Shown piece after piece: positions 8,584-18,885 of a stretch of DNA of 64,000 nt. The notes beneath the pieces were generated by a model. That model searched no databases. It worked only from the letters and a program-made list of their open reading frames with translations, and was not told where the DNA came from. Position 1 is the stretch's first letter. Each line of letters starts with the position of its first letter. Position numbers and translations under genes: made by a program. The stretch is from the NCBI RefSeq assembly GCF_003937825.1, contig NZ_RSFW01000009.1, positions 186,001-250,000 of the forward strand, in the 5' to 3' direction. This DNA comes from Mesobacillus subterraneus (lineage in GTDB: Bacteria; Bacillota; Bacilli; Bacillales; Cytobacillaceae).

Positions 8584-9684
8584 TCAATATCTTGAATGGC
8601 GGCTGATATTCAGCAGTACACCGACAGCCATGAGCATCAGTGTCAGGGAGGATCCCCCATAGCTAAGGAATGGGAGAGTGATTCCTGTTACTGGCATCAG
8701 CCCCGTTACGACACCTATATTGATCATGACCTGGATGGCGATCATCGCAATGATTCCGGTCGCGAGGAAGGTACCGAATAAATCCGGGGCACCTAACGCG
8801 ATCCTGATGCCTCTCCACAGAAGCAAAGAAAACAGCAGGAGAATGAAGGAACCACCAATGAACCCCAGTTCCTCGGCAAGTATCGCAAAGATAAAATCGG
8901 TTTGCGGTTCCGGCAGGTAAAAGAATTTTTGCCGGCTCTGTCCAAGCCCCAGCCCGAATAATCCACCCGGACCGATCGCATAAAGTGATTGAATCATCTG
9001 GAAGCCGCTTCCGAGCGGATCCTGCCAGGGGTCAAGGAATGAAGTGATCCGTTTCATCCTGTATGGCGCTGAAACAATCAATCCGACAAAGCCTGCCACT
9101 CCAATTAACCCAAGTCCAACAAAGTGGCTGATCCGTGCTCCGGCTATAAAAATCATGACAACAGAAGTTCCAACCATCACAGTGCCTGTTCCTAAATCAG
9201 GCTGAAGCATAATAAGGCCAAAGGCCAAAAAGACAAGACCTAAAGAAGGAATCAGTCCTTTTTTCAGTGTGGTGATCATCTTCTGGTTTTCAGATAAAAA
9301 CTTGGCGAGAAAGGCTATCATCGCAATCTTCATGAACTCAGACGGCTGGACAGAGAAGGCTCCTACGCCAATCCAGCTTCGTGAACCGTTCCGGACATTC
9401 CCGATTCCCGGAATCAGGACGAGGATCAGCAATACGAAACATACGATCAGGATGACCTTCGACCACGTCCGCCAGGTCCAGTAGTCAATATTCATGATAA
9501 AAAACATCGCAATGATTCCAACACCAGCAAACAGCATTTGCCGTTTCGCAAAGAAGAATGAGTCGTTGAACTTATAGTCCGCCCAGACAGCACTAGCGCT
9601 ATAGACCATTATCAAGCCCACTGCCAAAAGCGTAAAAGTCAAGATCATAAGAAAAATGTCTGGAGTAGTCCTTTTCGTTGGCAA
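8584..9684 (-). CDS. spoVE: SEDS-family stage V sporulation protein E
   Basis: SEDS (FtsW/RodA) glycosyltransferase for spore cortex peptidoglycan; partner of the class B PBP SpoVD encoded upstream. 366 residues, about ten transmembrane segments. It carries the family motifs NGSRSWIGVG, QPSEFMKIA, LQPDLGTG, GLGLGQSRQKFFYLPEPQTD and FLSYGGSSL. The start is a TTG at 9684 with GAGGTG seven nt upstream. Location between murD and murG is the spoVE position of B. subtilis; the vegetative FtsW is separately encoded at 56.4 kb. Confidence 0.93.
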   Translation of the reverse strand: MPTKRTTPDIFLMILTFTLLAVGLIMVYSASAVWADYKFNDSFFFAKRQMLFAGVGIIAMFFIMNIDYWTWRTWSKVILIVCFVLLILVLIPGIGNVRNGSRSWIGVGAFSVQPSEFMKIAMIAFLAKFLSENQKMITTLKKGLIPSLGLVFLAFGLIMLQPDLGTGTVMVGTSVVMIFIAGARISHFVGLGLIGVAGFVGLIVSAPYRMKRITSFLDPWQDPLGSGFQMIQSLYAIGPGGLFGLGLGQSRQKFFYLPEPQTDFIFAILAEELGFIGGSFILLLFSLLLWRGIRIALGAPDLFGTFLATGIIAMIAIQVMINIGVVTGLMPVTGITLPFLSYGGSSLTLMLMAVGVLLNISRHSRY

Positions 9685-9784
9685 AGCAATACACCTCGGC
9701 TGTATGATTTAGGGCTCATATGCCGCTTCCCATCCAGCCTGCATGAGGCCAAACAAACTGAGTCATGCTGTTCAAGACAAGCCC

Positions 9785-11137
9785 TTACTTAAGCTTATGC
9801 ACAGCCTCGATAAACATGTCTCCCCTGACCTCAAAAGTTTTGTATTGATCCCAGCTTGCACATGCAGGAGAAAGCAGGATGACATCGCCGGGTTCAGAGT
9901 GTTCAAATGCCACGGGAACGGCCTTTTCCACATTATCGACCTGCAAAATCGTTTTTATTCCTGCAACACGACCAGCCTGTCCAACTTTTTCTGCTGTCTG
10001 TCCAAAGGTAATCAAAGCTTTGACATTTTTTAAAGAAGGAATAAGTTCGTCAAAGGAATTGCCCCTGTCCAGTCCGCCAGCCAGCAATACAATTGGAGCA
10101 GCGAATGCTGCCAGGGCATTTTCAGTTGCTAATATATTCGTTGCTTTTGAATCATTATAGAATTTGCGGCCACCAATATTGCCTACATACTGGAGCCTGT
10201 GCCGGACGCCTGCAAAGGTGGTCAGCACCTGACTGATTGCATCTTTATCTGCTCCTGAAAGCAGAGTGGCAGCTACTGCTGAGAGGATATTCTCAAGGTT
10301 ATGCTTTCCTGGCAGGACGATCTCCTTTGTTTCAATGATTCGCTCACCATTAAAGCAGACCCACCCATCCTTAACATATGCACCGTGGTCCAGGACCTTC
10401 TTTGTTGAAAAAGGAACAATTTGTGCCCGCGAATTGCGTGCAATCTCCATGACTTCTTCCTGGTCAGCATTCACGATCAAATAGTCTTCTGCTGTCTGAT
10501 TCTTCGTGATTCGGGCTTTGGCACCGATATACTCATCCATTGTTCCATGGTAATCAAGGTGCGCATCATACAAATTGGTGATAATCGCAATCCTAGGCTT
10601 AAATTGGTCAATGCCCATCAATTGAAAGGAAGATAATTCAATTACAATCGTGTTTTCTGCAGTCGCTTCCTGTGCAACACCTGAAGCAACTGTTCCGATA
10701 TTCCCGGCAATCAATGGCTTCTTGTTCCCCGCTTCAAGCATTTCGAAGATCAGGGTCGTAGTCGTTGTCTTGCCATTCGTTCCAGTTATGCCAACAAGCG
10801 GTGCCTCAGAAATTTGATAAGCCAACTCCACTTCGGTAATGATCGGAATTTCCTTTTCAACCGCTTTTTGGATCATAGGGTTATAATAAGGAATCCCCGG
10901 GTTCTTGACGACAAGCTCAAAGCCTTCATCCATCAATTCAATAGGATGGCTTCCGCAGACAACCTTGATTCCCTGCTCAAGCAACCCTTGTGCCTCCGGA
11001 TTCTCCGATAGAGGCTTGCTGTCATTAACGGTCACGAAAGCACCCAGTTTATGTAACAGCGCAGCTGCGCTGACCCCGCTCTTGGCCAGACCAAGAACAA
11101 GTATTTTTTTATGCTGATAGGTTTTAATATGTTTCAT
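9785..11137 (-). CDS. murD: UDP-N-acetylmuramoyl-L-alanine--D-glutamate ligase MurD
   Basis: ATP-dependent ligase adding D-Glu to UDP-MurNAc-L-Ala. 450 residues. The N-terminal Rossmann domain begins [14 protein letters not shown], the ATP P-loop is [12 protein letters not shown] (about 114-125), NDSKATN (about 305) is the Mur-ligase C-domain motif, and [10 protein letters not shown] near the C-terminus is typical for MurD. The start abuts the stop of mraY with no gap, so the two are coupled. Confidence 0.97.
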   Translation of the reverse strand: MKHIKTYQHKKILVLGLAKSGVSAAALLHKLGAFVTVNDSKPLSENPEAQGLLEQGIKVVCGSHPIELMDEGFELVVKNPGIPYYNPMIQKAVEKEIPIITEVELAYQISEAPLVGITGTNGKTTTTTLIFEMLEAGNKKPLIAGNIGTVASGVAQEATAENTIVIELSSFQLMGIDQFKPRIAIITNLYDAHLDYHGTMDEYIGAKARITKNQTAEDYLIVNADQEEVMEIARNSRAQIVPFSTKKVLDHGAYVKDGWVCFNGERIIETKEIVLPGKHNLENILSAVAATLLSGADKDAISQVLTTFAGVRHRLQYVGNIGGRKFYNDSKATNILATENALAAFAAPIVLLAGGLDRGNSFDELIPSLKNVKALITFGQTAEKVGQAGRVAGIKTILQVDNVEKAVPVAFEHSEPGDVILLSPACASWDQYKTFEVRGDMFIEAVHKLK

Positions 11138-12112
11138 TTAAATCCACACCTCTATATAAATTCCAAGGATGGCAAAAAGAAGTCCCACAGTCCAGAAAGT
11201 CACGACAACTCTCCACTCTGACCAGCCAATCAATTCATAATGGTGGTGCAGGGGACTCATTCGAAAAATCCTTTTTCCTGTTGTCTTGAATGAGATGACC
11301 TGAAGGATAACCGACAATGTCTCGATGACAAAAATTCCGCCGATGACGATCAGGATGATCTCCAGTTTTGCCAGAATGGCGATTGTAGCAATCGCACCTC
11401 CAAGTGCCAGCGATCCTGTATCTCCCATGAACACTTTCGCCGGGTGTGCATTAAATACAAGAAAGCCCAGGACTGCCCCGACTACGGCAACGGAGAAAAT
11501 GGACAGTTCAAATTGGGATTGGCTCCACGCAAGAACAGCAAATGCTCCAAACGCAATGGCTGCCGTTCCGGAAACCAGCCCGTCAAGCCCGTCCGTCAGG
11601 TTAACAGCATTCGAAAAGCCTACCATCCAGAAAATGATGAACAGCGCGTATCCCCAGCCAAGATCGATGGAGAAATCAGTAAGCGGGATGCTTACCACTG
11701 TAGAGAAATCGCTTTGCTTAAAAATGAAATAAAAAATGACAGATATAATAATTTGGCCCAACAGCTTTTGCTTTGAGGTTAACCCAAGGTTACGCTTCAT
11801 GACAACTTTGATGAAGTCATCCATAAAGCCAAGGAGTCCAAATCCTAAAGTCACGAATAATAAAAGATAAGTTTCAACACCAGGCTGTGAAAACTTGCCC
11901 GTCATGACAAGTGTCGTCACTGTGATGGATATCAGGATCATGACCCCGCCCATCGTGGGAGTCCCAGTTTTTTTCTGATGTGACTTCGGGCCTTCATCCC
12001 TGATGCTTTGGCCGAATTTAAGCCTTCTCAAAAAAGGAATAAAAACTGGAGAAAGCAAAACTGTAATTAGGAAGCCCATTAAAATTGTGAAAAAGATAAC
12101 TTGCTCCAGCAT
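11138..12112 (-). CDS. mraY: phospho-N-acetylmuramoyl-pentapeptide transferase MraY
   Basis: Polytopic membrane enzyme that transfers phospho-MurNAc-pentapeptide to undecaprenyl phosphate, making lipid I. 324 residues and about ten transmembrane helices. Conserved aspartate motifs [22 protein letters not shown] and [12 protein letters not shown] are intact, as is the histidine-rich SPLHHHYE loop near the C-terminus. I chose the ATG at 12112 (MLEQVIFF), preceded by AGGTGAGG; twelve upstream codons in the open frame belong to the preceding gene. Confidence 0.96.
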   Translation of the reverse strand: MLEQVIFFTILMGFLITVLLSPVFIPFLRRLKFGQSIRDEGPKSHQKKTGTPTMGGVMILISITVTTLVMTGKFSQPGVETYLLLFVTLGFGLLGFMDDFIKVVMKRNLGLTSKQKLLGQIIISVIFYFIFKQSDFSTVVSIPLTDFSIDLGWGYALFIIFWMVGFSNAVNLTDGLDGLVSGTAAIAFGAFAVLAWSQSQFELSIFSVAVVGAVLGFLVFNAHPAKVFMGDTGSLALGGAIATIAILAKLEIILIVIGGIFVIETLSVILQVISFKTTGKRIFRMSPLHHHYELIGWSEWRVVVTFWTVGLLFAILGIYIEVWI

Positions 12113-12113
12113 T

Positions 12114-12563
12114 CTATTCCTCACCTGCCTTTTCCTGATTGCTGCCAAGACGATTGATGGTTTCAGCCATCACAGCTATATCATATGTTTCATCTGTTTC
12201 ATTAAGAAGTCCTTTGTCAGCGAAAATGAATTTTGTTTTCTCGCTGATTTTTTCATGTTGTAACAAGTAGTTATAGTATGATTTCATAATTTTCTCTAAG
12301 CCTTTCAAATTGTCTTCTGTGAAAAAAATCGGGAAATGGTTCGGGGCATAAGCTGGGACCCGCTCGTTCTCAGGCCACACAGCAGCCACCGCACCGTTTG
12401 AGATTGCCTCCTGCAGGGTACCGGAATCGGCTGACACAGGAATAAACAATCCCTTCGGCTGCCTGGCACCAGCCAGGGAGCTTACAGTGCAGAAATGGAT
12501 ATTTTCATCATTTATTCCAGAAGTCTTTGAAAAAAGACCTGAAACATCCTGGTAAGTCAGCAT
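12114..12563 (-). CDS. stand-alone MurF-like N-terminal (UDP-binding) domain protein
   Basis: 149-residue protein encoded between murE and mraY with a single base separating it from each neighbour, so it is in the operon and probably coupled. The first about 110 residues resemble the N-terminal domain of MurF: GLFIPVS at the usual LFIPLKG position, then [15 protein letters not shown] and a [19 protein letters not shown] helix, corresponding to the conserved Asp/Thr-leucine helix of Mur ligases. There is no P-loop GxxGKT and no central or C-terminal ligase domain, so it cannot be a ligase. The last 40 residues do not resemble anything I know. Bacillus subtilis has no gene here, while the ancestral dcw order puts murF at this spot. 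I infer a retained remnant of murF; role unknown (regulatory or scaffold). Confidence 0.75.
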   Translation of the reverse strand: MLTYQDVSGLFSKTSGINDENIHFCTVSSLAGARQPKGLFIPVSADSGTLQEAISNGAVAAVWPENERVPAYAPNHFPIFFTEDNLKGLEKIMKSYYNYLLQHEKISEKTKFIFADKGLLNETDETYDIAVMAETINRLGSNQEKAGEE

Positions 12564-12564
12564 A

Positions 12565-14025
12565 TTACCTCTCCTCTATCGCCTCTCGTGCTACAATCCT
12601 GTCATCAAAATCAAATGTCCTGTCGCCTATTTGCTGATATGTTTCATGGCCTTTTCCGGCAATGAGGATGACATCTCCGGCTTTCGCATTTTTTATTGCA
12701 TGCTGGATTGCCTCTTTCCTGTCAATGATTGAAGTGTAAACCTCACCCTTCACGCCTTCCTCCATGTCCTTGATGATAGCGTCCGGATCCTCGCTCCTTG
12801 GGTTATCAGAGGTGAAAATAGCATCTGTGGCATATTCACAAGCAATCTTGGCCATTAAGGGGCGCTTGGTACGGTCGCGGTCTCCGCCGCAGCCGACTAC
12901 ACAGAATACCCGTTTTTGCGCGAATTGCTGGACGGTCTTAAGGACATTTTCAAGGCTGTCTGGCGTATGCGCATAATCAACGATCACGGAAAAATCCTGG
13001 CCTGCATCGACCACTTCGAAACGTCCGGAAACACCTTTTACACTCTCGACAGACTTGATGATATCTTCTAAAGCGATTCCTGACACCAGTGCCGCTCCGA
13101 TGCTGGCAAGCACGTTATAGATGCTGAATTTGCCGATCAGCTGGATATTCACATCCCTCACCCCGAACGGACTGATCAGATCAAATGAGGTTCCGCTGGC
13201 GGTCATGCTGATGTTGGCTGCCTGAAGATCAGCATGGTTGTCAATTCCATAAGTTAAAATATGTGCCGATGTGAGCATCGCAAACTCTTCACTTGCCGGG
13301 TCATCCGAGTTAAGGACAGCAAACTTTGGCTTATCGTGGTTGAATGCATTGCCCAGCTGGGAAAATAAAAGCCCTTTTGCTTTCCTGTATTCTTCCATTG
13401 TTTTGTGGTAGTCAAGATGGTCCTGCGTCAGGTTGGTAAACACCGCTACATTGTAATCCGTTCCATGAACACGGCCATAGACGAGAGCGTGAGAAGAAAC
13501 CTCCATCACTGCTGTATCCACCTGTTCAACGACCATTTTCTTAAATGTTTTTTGCAGCGTCAGGCTCTCTGGTGTCGTGTTCTTCACTTCGAAAATTTGA
13601 TCACCAATTTTTGTATACATGGTTCCGATCAACCCTGTTTTCTGGCCAGCATCCTTGAAAATCTTTTCAATGATATGGCTTGTTGTCGTTTTACCATTTG
13701 TGCCGGTGATCCCAACCATATGCAGCTTTTGGCTTGGCTGTCCGTAGAAAGCATCAGCAAGGACAGCCATCGCGCGAACCGTATCCTTGACCACGATGAC
13801 GGGGACATTCAGTGGAAGCTCCCGTTCAGCCAGGACAGCTGAAGCACCATTTTTCACGGCAGATCCGGCAAAATCATGACCATCAACTGTATAACCTTTT
13901 ATGCATATGAATAAACTTCCAGCAGTTACTCTTCGGTTATCATTTTCAATTGAAGTAATTTCGGGATTTTCTCCCTTGTAATCCACGAATGGGTGCAAGT
14001 AACCGATCAATTCGTGTAATTTCAT
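12565..14025 (-). CDS. murE: UDP-MurNAc-L-Ala-D-Glu--2,6-diaminopimelate ligase MurE
   Basis: Adds the third stem-peptide residue. 486 residues from ATG 14025, ten nt after GAGAGGA (a TTG nine nt upstream is too close to that site). Domains: N-terminal UDP-binding domain ([20 protein letters not shown]), ATP P-loop [11 protein letters not shown] (about 106-116), and C-terminal Rossmann domain. The motif DNPR (in [10 protein letters not shown], about residue 405) is the signature for meso-diaminopimelate, so the cell wall is of the DAP type. Upstream 187-nt gap to spoVD carries a weak hairpin only. Confidence 0.96.
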   Translation of the reverse strand: MKLHELIGYLHPFVDYKGENPEITSIENDNRRVTAGSLFICIKGYTVDGHDFAGSAVKNGASAVLAERELPLNVPVIVVKDTVRAMAVLADAFYGQPSQKLHMVGITGTNGKTTTSHIIEKIFKDAGQKTGLIGTMYTKIGDQIFEVKNTTPESLTLQKTFKKMVVEQVDTAVMEVSSHALVYGRVHGTDYNVAVFTNLTQDHLDYHKTMEEYRKAKGLLFSQLGNAFNHDKPKFAVLNSDDPASEEFAMLTSAHILTYGIDNHADLQAANISMTASGTSFDLISPFGVRDVNIQLIGKFSIYNVLASIGAALVSGIALEDIIKSVESVKGVSGRFEVVDAGQDFSVIVDYAHTPDSLENVLKTVQQFAQKRVFCVVGCGGDRDRTKRPLMAKIACEYATDAIFTSDNPRSEDPDAIIKDMEEGVKGEVYTSIIDRKEAIQHAIKNAKAGDVILIAGKGHETYQQIGDRTFDFDDRIVAREAIEER

Positions 14026-14170
14026 AAATATCAAATCCTCTCAAACAAACATGGCGACTCTTATTTTACATGATTAGGCTGAAATTAGCCATTGTTGAGA
14101 TGAAAAGTACAAGCCCTTTTTATGTTCGCCCGCTTATGATTTTCTGCTATTCTCCAAAACATGCAAAAGC

Positions 14171-14200
14171 GGGCGGCGGATTCCCATCCTGATGCCGCCC
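14171..14200 (-). terminator. possible weak terminator between spoVD and murE
   Basis: GGGCGGC and GCCGCCC pair around a 16-nt loop that can itself form GGAT/ATCC. On the minus strand it is followed by GCTTTTGCATGTTTT, a broken T-run. It may partly uncouple murE from spoVD. Confidence 0.45.
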
Positions 14201-14227
14201 TGCCCTGCAGTATCCCTACAATATCAC

Positions 14228-16141
14228 TTAATCATTCATATAAACTCTGATGGTCGAACCCTCTTTAATTTTTATCCCTGGAGACGGAAGCTGCTTAACC
14301 ACCTTTTCTCCTGAGCCCGCAATATCAAGTTTGAAATTAATCAGCTGCTGCTGGAGTTCTTGCTTTGTAAGGCCCCTTAAATCCGGAACTTCCACCAGCG
14401 GTGTATCCAGCCAGGTAAGTTCTTTTTCTATCTGGTCCTTGCGCGGAGGAACCTCCATTGCCCGCAAGCTGTCTTCCATTATGTCTCCGACGATCGGTGC
14501 AGCAACAACTCCGCCAAATTGGACCGTTCCTTTAGGGTTGTCTACAGCAACATAGATGACAATTTGCGGATCATCAGCCGGTGCAAATCCAATAAATGAA
14601 ACGATATGGTTATTTTCAAGGTACCGGCCGTCCTTCGCTTTCTGGGCTGTACCGGTCTTGCCGCCTACCCTGTAAGAATCAACATAAGCATTTTTACCTG
14701 AACCCTTGGCAACAACGCTTTCAAGAGCATGTCTGATTTCTTTGGACGTCTCTTCAGATATGACCCGCCTTTTCTGCTGTGGAGTTTTTTTCATTACTAT
14801 TTCCCCTGTCAACGGATCGATCAGTTCTTTTGCGATATAAGGCGTATAGAGGATGCCTCCATTCACCGCGGCTGACACGGCAGCAACCTGCTGGATCGGA
14901 GTGACCGATACGCCCTGGCCAAACGCTGTCGTCGCCTGCTCGACAGGTCCAACCCTGTCAAGATTAAACATGATCCCTTTTCCTTCACCCTGAAGGTCAA
15001 TACCAGTTTTTTGGCCAAAGCCAAAGTCTCTTACATATTTAAAAAGCGTCTCTTTGCCCAATCTGTCCCCCAGCTCCACAAACCCCGGGTTGCAGGAATT
15101 CTCTACAACCTCCAGGAAGGACTGACTTCCATGGCCGCCTTTTTTCCAGCAGCGGATACGGGCTCCCGCTACTTCTACCGAGCCGGAATCATGGAAATGA
15201 TCTTTCTCTAAATCTACCTTTCCCTCCTGAAGCGCAGCTGCCAGGGTGACAATCTTGAACGTGGACCCTGGCTCATACGTGCTCCAGATTGGAAGATTGC
15301 GATTGTACACCTCAGGCGGCACATTCCTGAAGTTGGCAGGGTCGAAATCCGGCCGGCTTGCCATGGCGAGGATTTCTCCGTTGTTCGGATTCATGGCAAT
15401 CGCGATGATTCCATCCGGATTGTATTTTGCCTGTGCAATGTCCAGCTCCCTTTCCACGATTGTCTGGACCCGGCTGTCAATGGTCAGCTTCAGGTCGAGT
15501 CCGTCCACTGGCGGTTCATAATCATCGGCCATATTGTTCATTCGCTGTTGTTTTGCATCAGCATAAAATTGAACAGAACCCTTTTGCCCCTTCAATTGCT
15601 TATCATAATAAAGCTCCAGCCCCATCAGCCCCTGGTTGTCGATTCCAGCAAATCCAAGAACATGGGAAAGATAACTTCCGTAAGGATAATGCCTTTTCGA
15701 ATCCTCGCCTATGTAAACCCCCTTTAGGTCGAGAGCCCTGATTTCCTTGGCTTTTTCGTGAGAAATCTTCCGTCCTTCTGGAATTCTTTCAATCATCGCC
15801 TTCTTCGTAATATGCTGAAATGCTTTTTCCTTTGGCATATTTAAGGACTTGGCGAGAATTTCGGCAGTGGCCTCTGGATCCTTCACCTGCCGCGGAACCA
15901 CATATACGGTTGGAGCACTGATATTCGTGGCGAGCGCCACCCCATTCCTGTCCATGATTTCCCCTCGCTGTGGTTCGAACGGAACATTCCTGCTCCATGA
16001 GTCCTTTGCTTTACCCGTCAAAAAGTCCCCAAGCATGAATTGAACATAGCCCAGGCGGACATCAATAATTGTAAAGACCAGAACCCCTACCAATAAAACG
16101 ATTGCCAGCCTCTTCCTGACGGTTACATTTGAAACACGCAT
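14228..16141 (-). CDS. spoVD: stage V sporulation protein D, class B penicillin-binding protein
   Basis: Transpeptidase for spore cortex, working with SpoVE. 637 residues: short cytoplasmic tail, transmembrane helix (about 12-28), PBP dimerisation domain (about 50-210), transpeptidase domain with the active-site STFK (Ser293), SCN in VENSCNPGF and KTGT in VGGKTGTAQ, and one C-terminal PASTA domain (about 575-637). One PASTA domain and the position after pbpB distinguish it from PBP2B. A sigma-E-like promoter lies in the 150-nt gap upstream, and a terminator ends the pbpB transcript, so it is probably expressed mainly in the mother cell. Confidence 0.95.
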   Translation of the reverse strand: MRVSNVTVRKRLAIVLLVGVLVFTIIDVRLGYVQFMLGDFLTGKAKDSWSRNVPFEPQRGEIMDRNGVALATNISAPTVYVVPRQVKDPEATAEILAKSLNMPKEKAFQHITKKAMIERIPEGRKISHEKAKEIRALDLKGVYIGEDSKRHYPYGSYLSHVLGFAGIDNQGLMGLELYYDKQLKGQKGSVQFYADAKQQRMNNMADDYEPPVDGLDLKLTIDSRVQTIVERELDIAQAKYNPDGIIAIAMNPNNGEILAMASRPDFDPANFRNVPPEVYNRNLPIWSTYEPGSTFKIVTLAAALQEGKVDLEKDHFHDSGSVEVAGARIRCWKKGGHGSQSFLEVVENSCNPGFVELGDRLGKETLFKYVRDFGFGQKTGIDLQGEGKGIMFNLDRVGPVEQATTAFGQGVSVTPIQQVAAVSAAVNGGILYTPYIAKELIDPLTGEIVMKKTPQQKRRVISEETSKEIRHALESVVAKGSGKNAYVDSYRVGGKTGTAQKAKDGRYLENNHIVSFIGFAPADDPQIVIYVAVDNPKGTVQFGGVVAAPIVGDIMEDSLRAMEVPPRKDQIEKELTWLDTPLVEVPDLRGLTKQELQQQLINFKLDIAGSGEKVVKQLPSPGIKIKEGSTIRVYMND

Positions 16142-16209
16142 CTATTGAACGAACCCCCTTTTCCATTATTCCGATAATGTACAGATCGAATCTCCATTAC
16201 ACTCGTTCA

Positions 16210-16239
16210 AATATATGCTTGTACGAATTTGAATATAAC
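16210..16239 (-). promoter_or_regulatory. sigma-E-like promoter for spoVD
   Basis: Minus strand: GTTATATT (16239-16232), 14-nt spacer, CATATATT (16217-16210). This is close to the sigma-E elements (-35 ATATT-type, -10 CATACAnT) with the typical 14-15 nt spacing. In B. subtilis spoVD is under sigma-E. Confidence 0.45.
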
Positions 16240-16277
16240 AAGAAGTAGACAGGCTGATGCTTAATAGAAAAAAGAAA

Positions 16278-16313
16278 AACAGAGGAGGGGCTCAGCCGCC
16301 CACTTCCTCTGTT
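16278..16313 (-). terminator. terminator overlapping the pbpB stop codon
   Basis: Minus strand AACAGAGGA and TCCTCTGTT form a 9-bp outer stem, with GGGCGGCTGAGCCCC inside it; the TGA of that inner part is the pbpB stop. The hairpin is followed by TTTCTTTTTTCT. The terminator therefore includes the last seven codons of pbpB. Confidence 0.7.
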
Positions 16314-18502
16314 TCTTCACTTTCTTCTTCTTTTTTCTGGGATTTCTCAAATTGTTCCAGCGGGGTTTCCAGTTCCACAACAAGGTTTTCCCCTTCCTTG
16401 ATTGGCGAACCAGGCTGCAGGCTTTGCTTTGTGACATAACCGCTGCCCGCCTTGTTCAACTTTACTCCAGCAATCTGTGCCAGTTTCATGACATCCCTTA
16501 ACGACCAATCCTTCATATCAGGATAGGTCATGATACCTGAAGCTTTAATGATGACTTTTTCACCTTCAAGGGCAATCGTGTCCGCTTTTGGAAGCTGGTC
16601 TTCCACTTTGTTTCCGTCTCCGATGACAACTGTATTAAATCCTTTTGATTCAAGCAGCTGCTTGGCCTCTGCTGCTCCCATACCAACGATATCAGGAACA
16701 GCGTTTGAATCCGCCTTTTCCATTGATGCCGGTTTGATGTTCAAATACTGCAGGCTGCTTTGCATAACTGATTTAAAGATCATGGACGTCGGGATTGAAC
16801 CCTTGAAATAATGATCGATTTCAGGCTGCTGTACTGCCACATAAACAATCAGCTTTGGATCATCCTTTGGAGCCATACCAAGAAAAGAGAAGAGATAATC
16901 GTTCGCTCCATTGAGATATCTTCCGTTTGTCGTGATATTTGCTGTACCGGTTTTTCCGGCAACATCATAGCCCTCAATCGCATACGCTTTTCCCGTACCA
17001 TGCTCACCAGTAACAACCGTCTCCAGCACATCACGGACCTCTTTTGCGGTTTTTGCGGAAATTGGCTGTCCGACAGCTTTAGGCTCTTCTTGTTTGACCA
17101 CTTCTCCTGTGTTCGGATCAACAATTTTGTCAATGATCCTTGGCTTCATCATCTTCCCATCATTCGCAACGGCAGTCGCAGCCTGGATCAATTGAATAGG
17201 TGTAAACGTCGACCCTTGGCCATAAGAGACCGTTACTTTTTCAACTGGCCATTGATACTGGATTTTACCCACAGCTTCATTCGGGAGGTCAATGCCTGTC
17301 GGCTGATCAAAACCAAAATCAGTCAAGTATTCCCGGAATTTATCCGTACCGATTTTTTCATTAACTAGCTTTGCGACCGCTACGTTTGAAGAACGCTGTA
17401 ATCCTTCCAGATAAGTAATCGTTCCCCACCCCTGGCGATTGTTATGATCCCCGATTGATGCAGATTTTTCCGTAACTTTGTAGGAACCAGATTTATAATA
17501 CTCTCCTGGATTCCACTTATTTTCCTCGATTGCCGCTGCCAGTGTGAAGATCTTCATCGTCGATCCCGGTTCAATCGGTGTTTCAACCACTTCGTTATGC
17601 CAGCTTTTATCCAGACCATCTCGGGTGGTTGGGTGGAAGCTTGGCCGCTGGGCCATCGCAAGGATATCCCCTGTCTTTGGATCTGCCACAACCGCAAGGA
17701 TTTTTTTCGGTTTGAATTCTTTGTCAACCCTGTCTACAGCATCCTCAACAAACGTTTGGATCTTTTTATCGATCGTTAAATAAATATTGTCCCCATCTCT
17801 GGCGGGGTTTACCTTTTTCTCACTATCAGGAAGCAGGAATCCCCACAAATCACTTTCAAAAGAAACTGATCCGTTTTCCCCTGTCAGTTCATCATTGAGC
17901 GATTTTTCAATTCCTAGCTTACCGGTTGTAATCGTTTTTCCCTTTTCATCTTCCTTTTCAACAAAGCCTACCAGATGGGAAGAAAACACACCATTCGGAT
18001 AGAATCTCTTTGAATCTCGTAAAAAAGTAATTCCAGGAAGCTTCAATTCTTCAATTTCACGTTTTGTCTGATGGGAAATGTCACGACCGGCTTTTCCGAA
18101 CTCGACCTGGAACGGCCCTTTGCGTGACAGCCTCTCATAAATGTCAGCCTCACTCATATCTAAATATTTCGCGAGCTTCTTTGCTGTCATCTCGGGATTT
18201 TGCACATGTTTAGGTTTTTTCTTGTTGCTGGTCACAGATGGGTCAAGGATGGCCACAAGTGTATAAGCCGTTGTATCCTCGGCAACCACTTCCCCTTTAC
18301 GGTCAAAAATCGTTCCGCGAACAGCCTCGATGACCTTTTCATCCGTGTATTTCTGCTGGGCCCTGGCTGCAAGAGCCTGACCGTGGACCTCACCGGTAAC
18401 CTGGATCGTCACAAACCTGAAAATCAAGATGAAAAAGAGCAGGCTGAATAATAAAAACAATAGCGCTGCTCCCGCATTCATATGAGGTTGTTTCTTGTTC
18501 AT
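16292..18502 (-). CDS. pbpB: penicillin-binding protein 2B, essential division transpeptidase
   Basis: Class B PBP of the divisome, crosslinking septal peptidoglycan with FtsW. 736 residues: transmembrane helix (about 12-33), pedestal domain, transpeptidase domain with STMK (Ser314), SSN in LQRSSNVAVAKL and KTGT in VAGKTGTANI, then two PASTA domains (about 595-720) and a Glu-rich tail. The ATG shares a base with the ftsL stop (TGATG), so it is coupled to ftsL. Confidence 0.96.
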   Translation of the reverse strand: MNKKQPHMNAGAALLFLLFSLLFFILIFRFVTIQVTGEVHGQALAARAQQKYTDEKVIEAVRGTIFDRKGEVVAEDTTAYTLVAILDPSVTSNKKKPKHVQNPEMTAKKLAKYLDMSEADIYERLSRKGPFQVEFGKAGRDISHQTKREIEELKLPGITFLRDSKRFYPNGVFSSHLVGFVEKEDEKGKTITTGKLGIEKSLNDELTGENGSVSFESDLWGFLLPDSEKKVNPARDGDNIYLTIDKKIQTFVEDAVDRVDKEFKPKKILAVVADPKTGDILAMAQRPSFHPTTRDGLDKSWHNEVVETPIEPGSTMKIFTLAAAIEENKWNPGEYYKSGSYKVTEKSASIGDHNNRQGWGTITYLEGLQRSSNVAVAKLVNEKIGTDKFREYLTDFGFDQPTGIDLPNEAVGKIQYQWPVEKVTVSYGQGSTFTPIQLIQAATAVANDGKMMKPRIIDKIVDPNTGEVVKQEEPKAVGQPISAKTAKEVRDVLETVVTGEHGTGKAYAIEGYDVAGKTGTANITTNGRYLNGANDYLFSFLGMAPKDDPKLIVYVAVQQPEIDHYFKGSIPTSMIFKSVMQSSLQYLNIKPASMEKADSNAVPDIVGMGAAEAKQLLESKGFNTVVIGDGNKVEDQLPKADTIALEGEKVIIKASGIMTYPDMKDWSLRDVMKLAQIAGVKLNKAGSGYVTKQSLQPGSPIKEGENLVVELETPLEQFEKSQKKEEESEETEEVGG

Positions 18503-18858
18503 CAGTTTTCCACACCTTTAACATTGTCTTCATTCAATGTTAAGCCGAGTTTTTCCGTAACCTGCTTAATGCGTTCATAGGTACTTAATTCGCTAACCTG
18601 GACTTCAAGGTCACTGTTTACTTTTTGCTGTTCCTGAATACTGCTCTCGATTAGCTGAATTTCTTTGTTGACTTCGTAAATGGCCGCCTGTTTTGATACC
18701 ATGAATGTCGCGCCGAAACATACGATTGCTCCGAAAACCAACATCAGGATCTTTTCGCCGGGTGTAAGAATCGAACTTCTTCTTGCCGGTGCTTTGGCTG
18801 GTGCTTGAACAGTGCGCTGCTGCTGTTCCTGTTGCAATTTCCTTGCCAGATTGCTCAT
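18502..18858 (-). CDS. ftsL: cell division protein FtsL
   Basis: 118-residue bitopic protein: basic/Gln-rich cytoplasmic part (1-33), transmembrane helix (about 36-55) and an extracellular leucine-zipper coiled coil (about 60-105). Starts MSNLARK, like B. subtilis FtsL. The ATG at 18858 is seven nt after AGGAGG; an ATG immediately before it (18861) is closer than ideal. Forms the FtsL-DivIC-DivIB complex. Located between rsmH and pbpB. Confidence 0.93.
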   Translation of the reverse strand: MSNLARKLQQEQQQRTVQAPAKAPARRSSILTPGEKILMLVFGAIVCFGATFMVSKQAAIYEVNKEIQLIESSIQEQQKVNSDLEVQVSELSTYERIKQVTEKLGLTLNEDNVKGVEN

Positions 18859-18885
18859 CATTTTCCCTCCTGAATCATTTTATTT

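Noticed and set aside
8584-9684. Calling the dcw SEDS gene ftsW
   Set aside because: Its position between murD and murG is that of spoVE, and a second SEDS gene next to ylaN has the FtsW context and longer tail.
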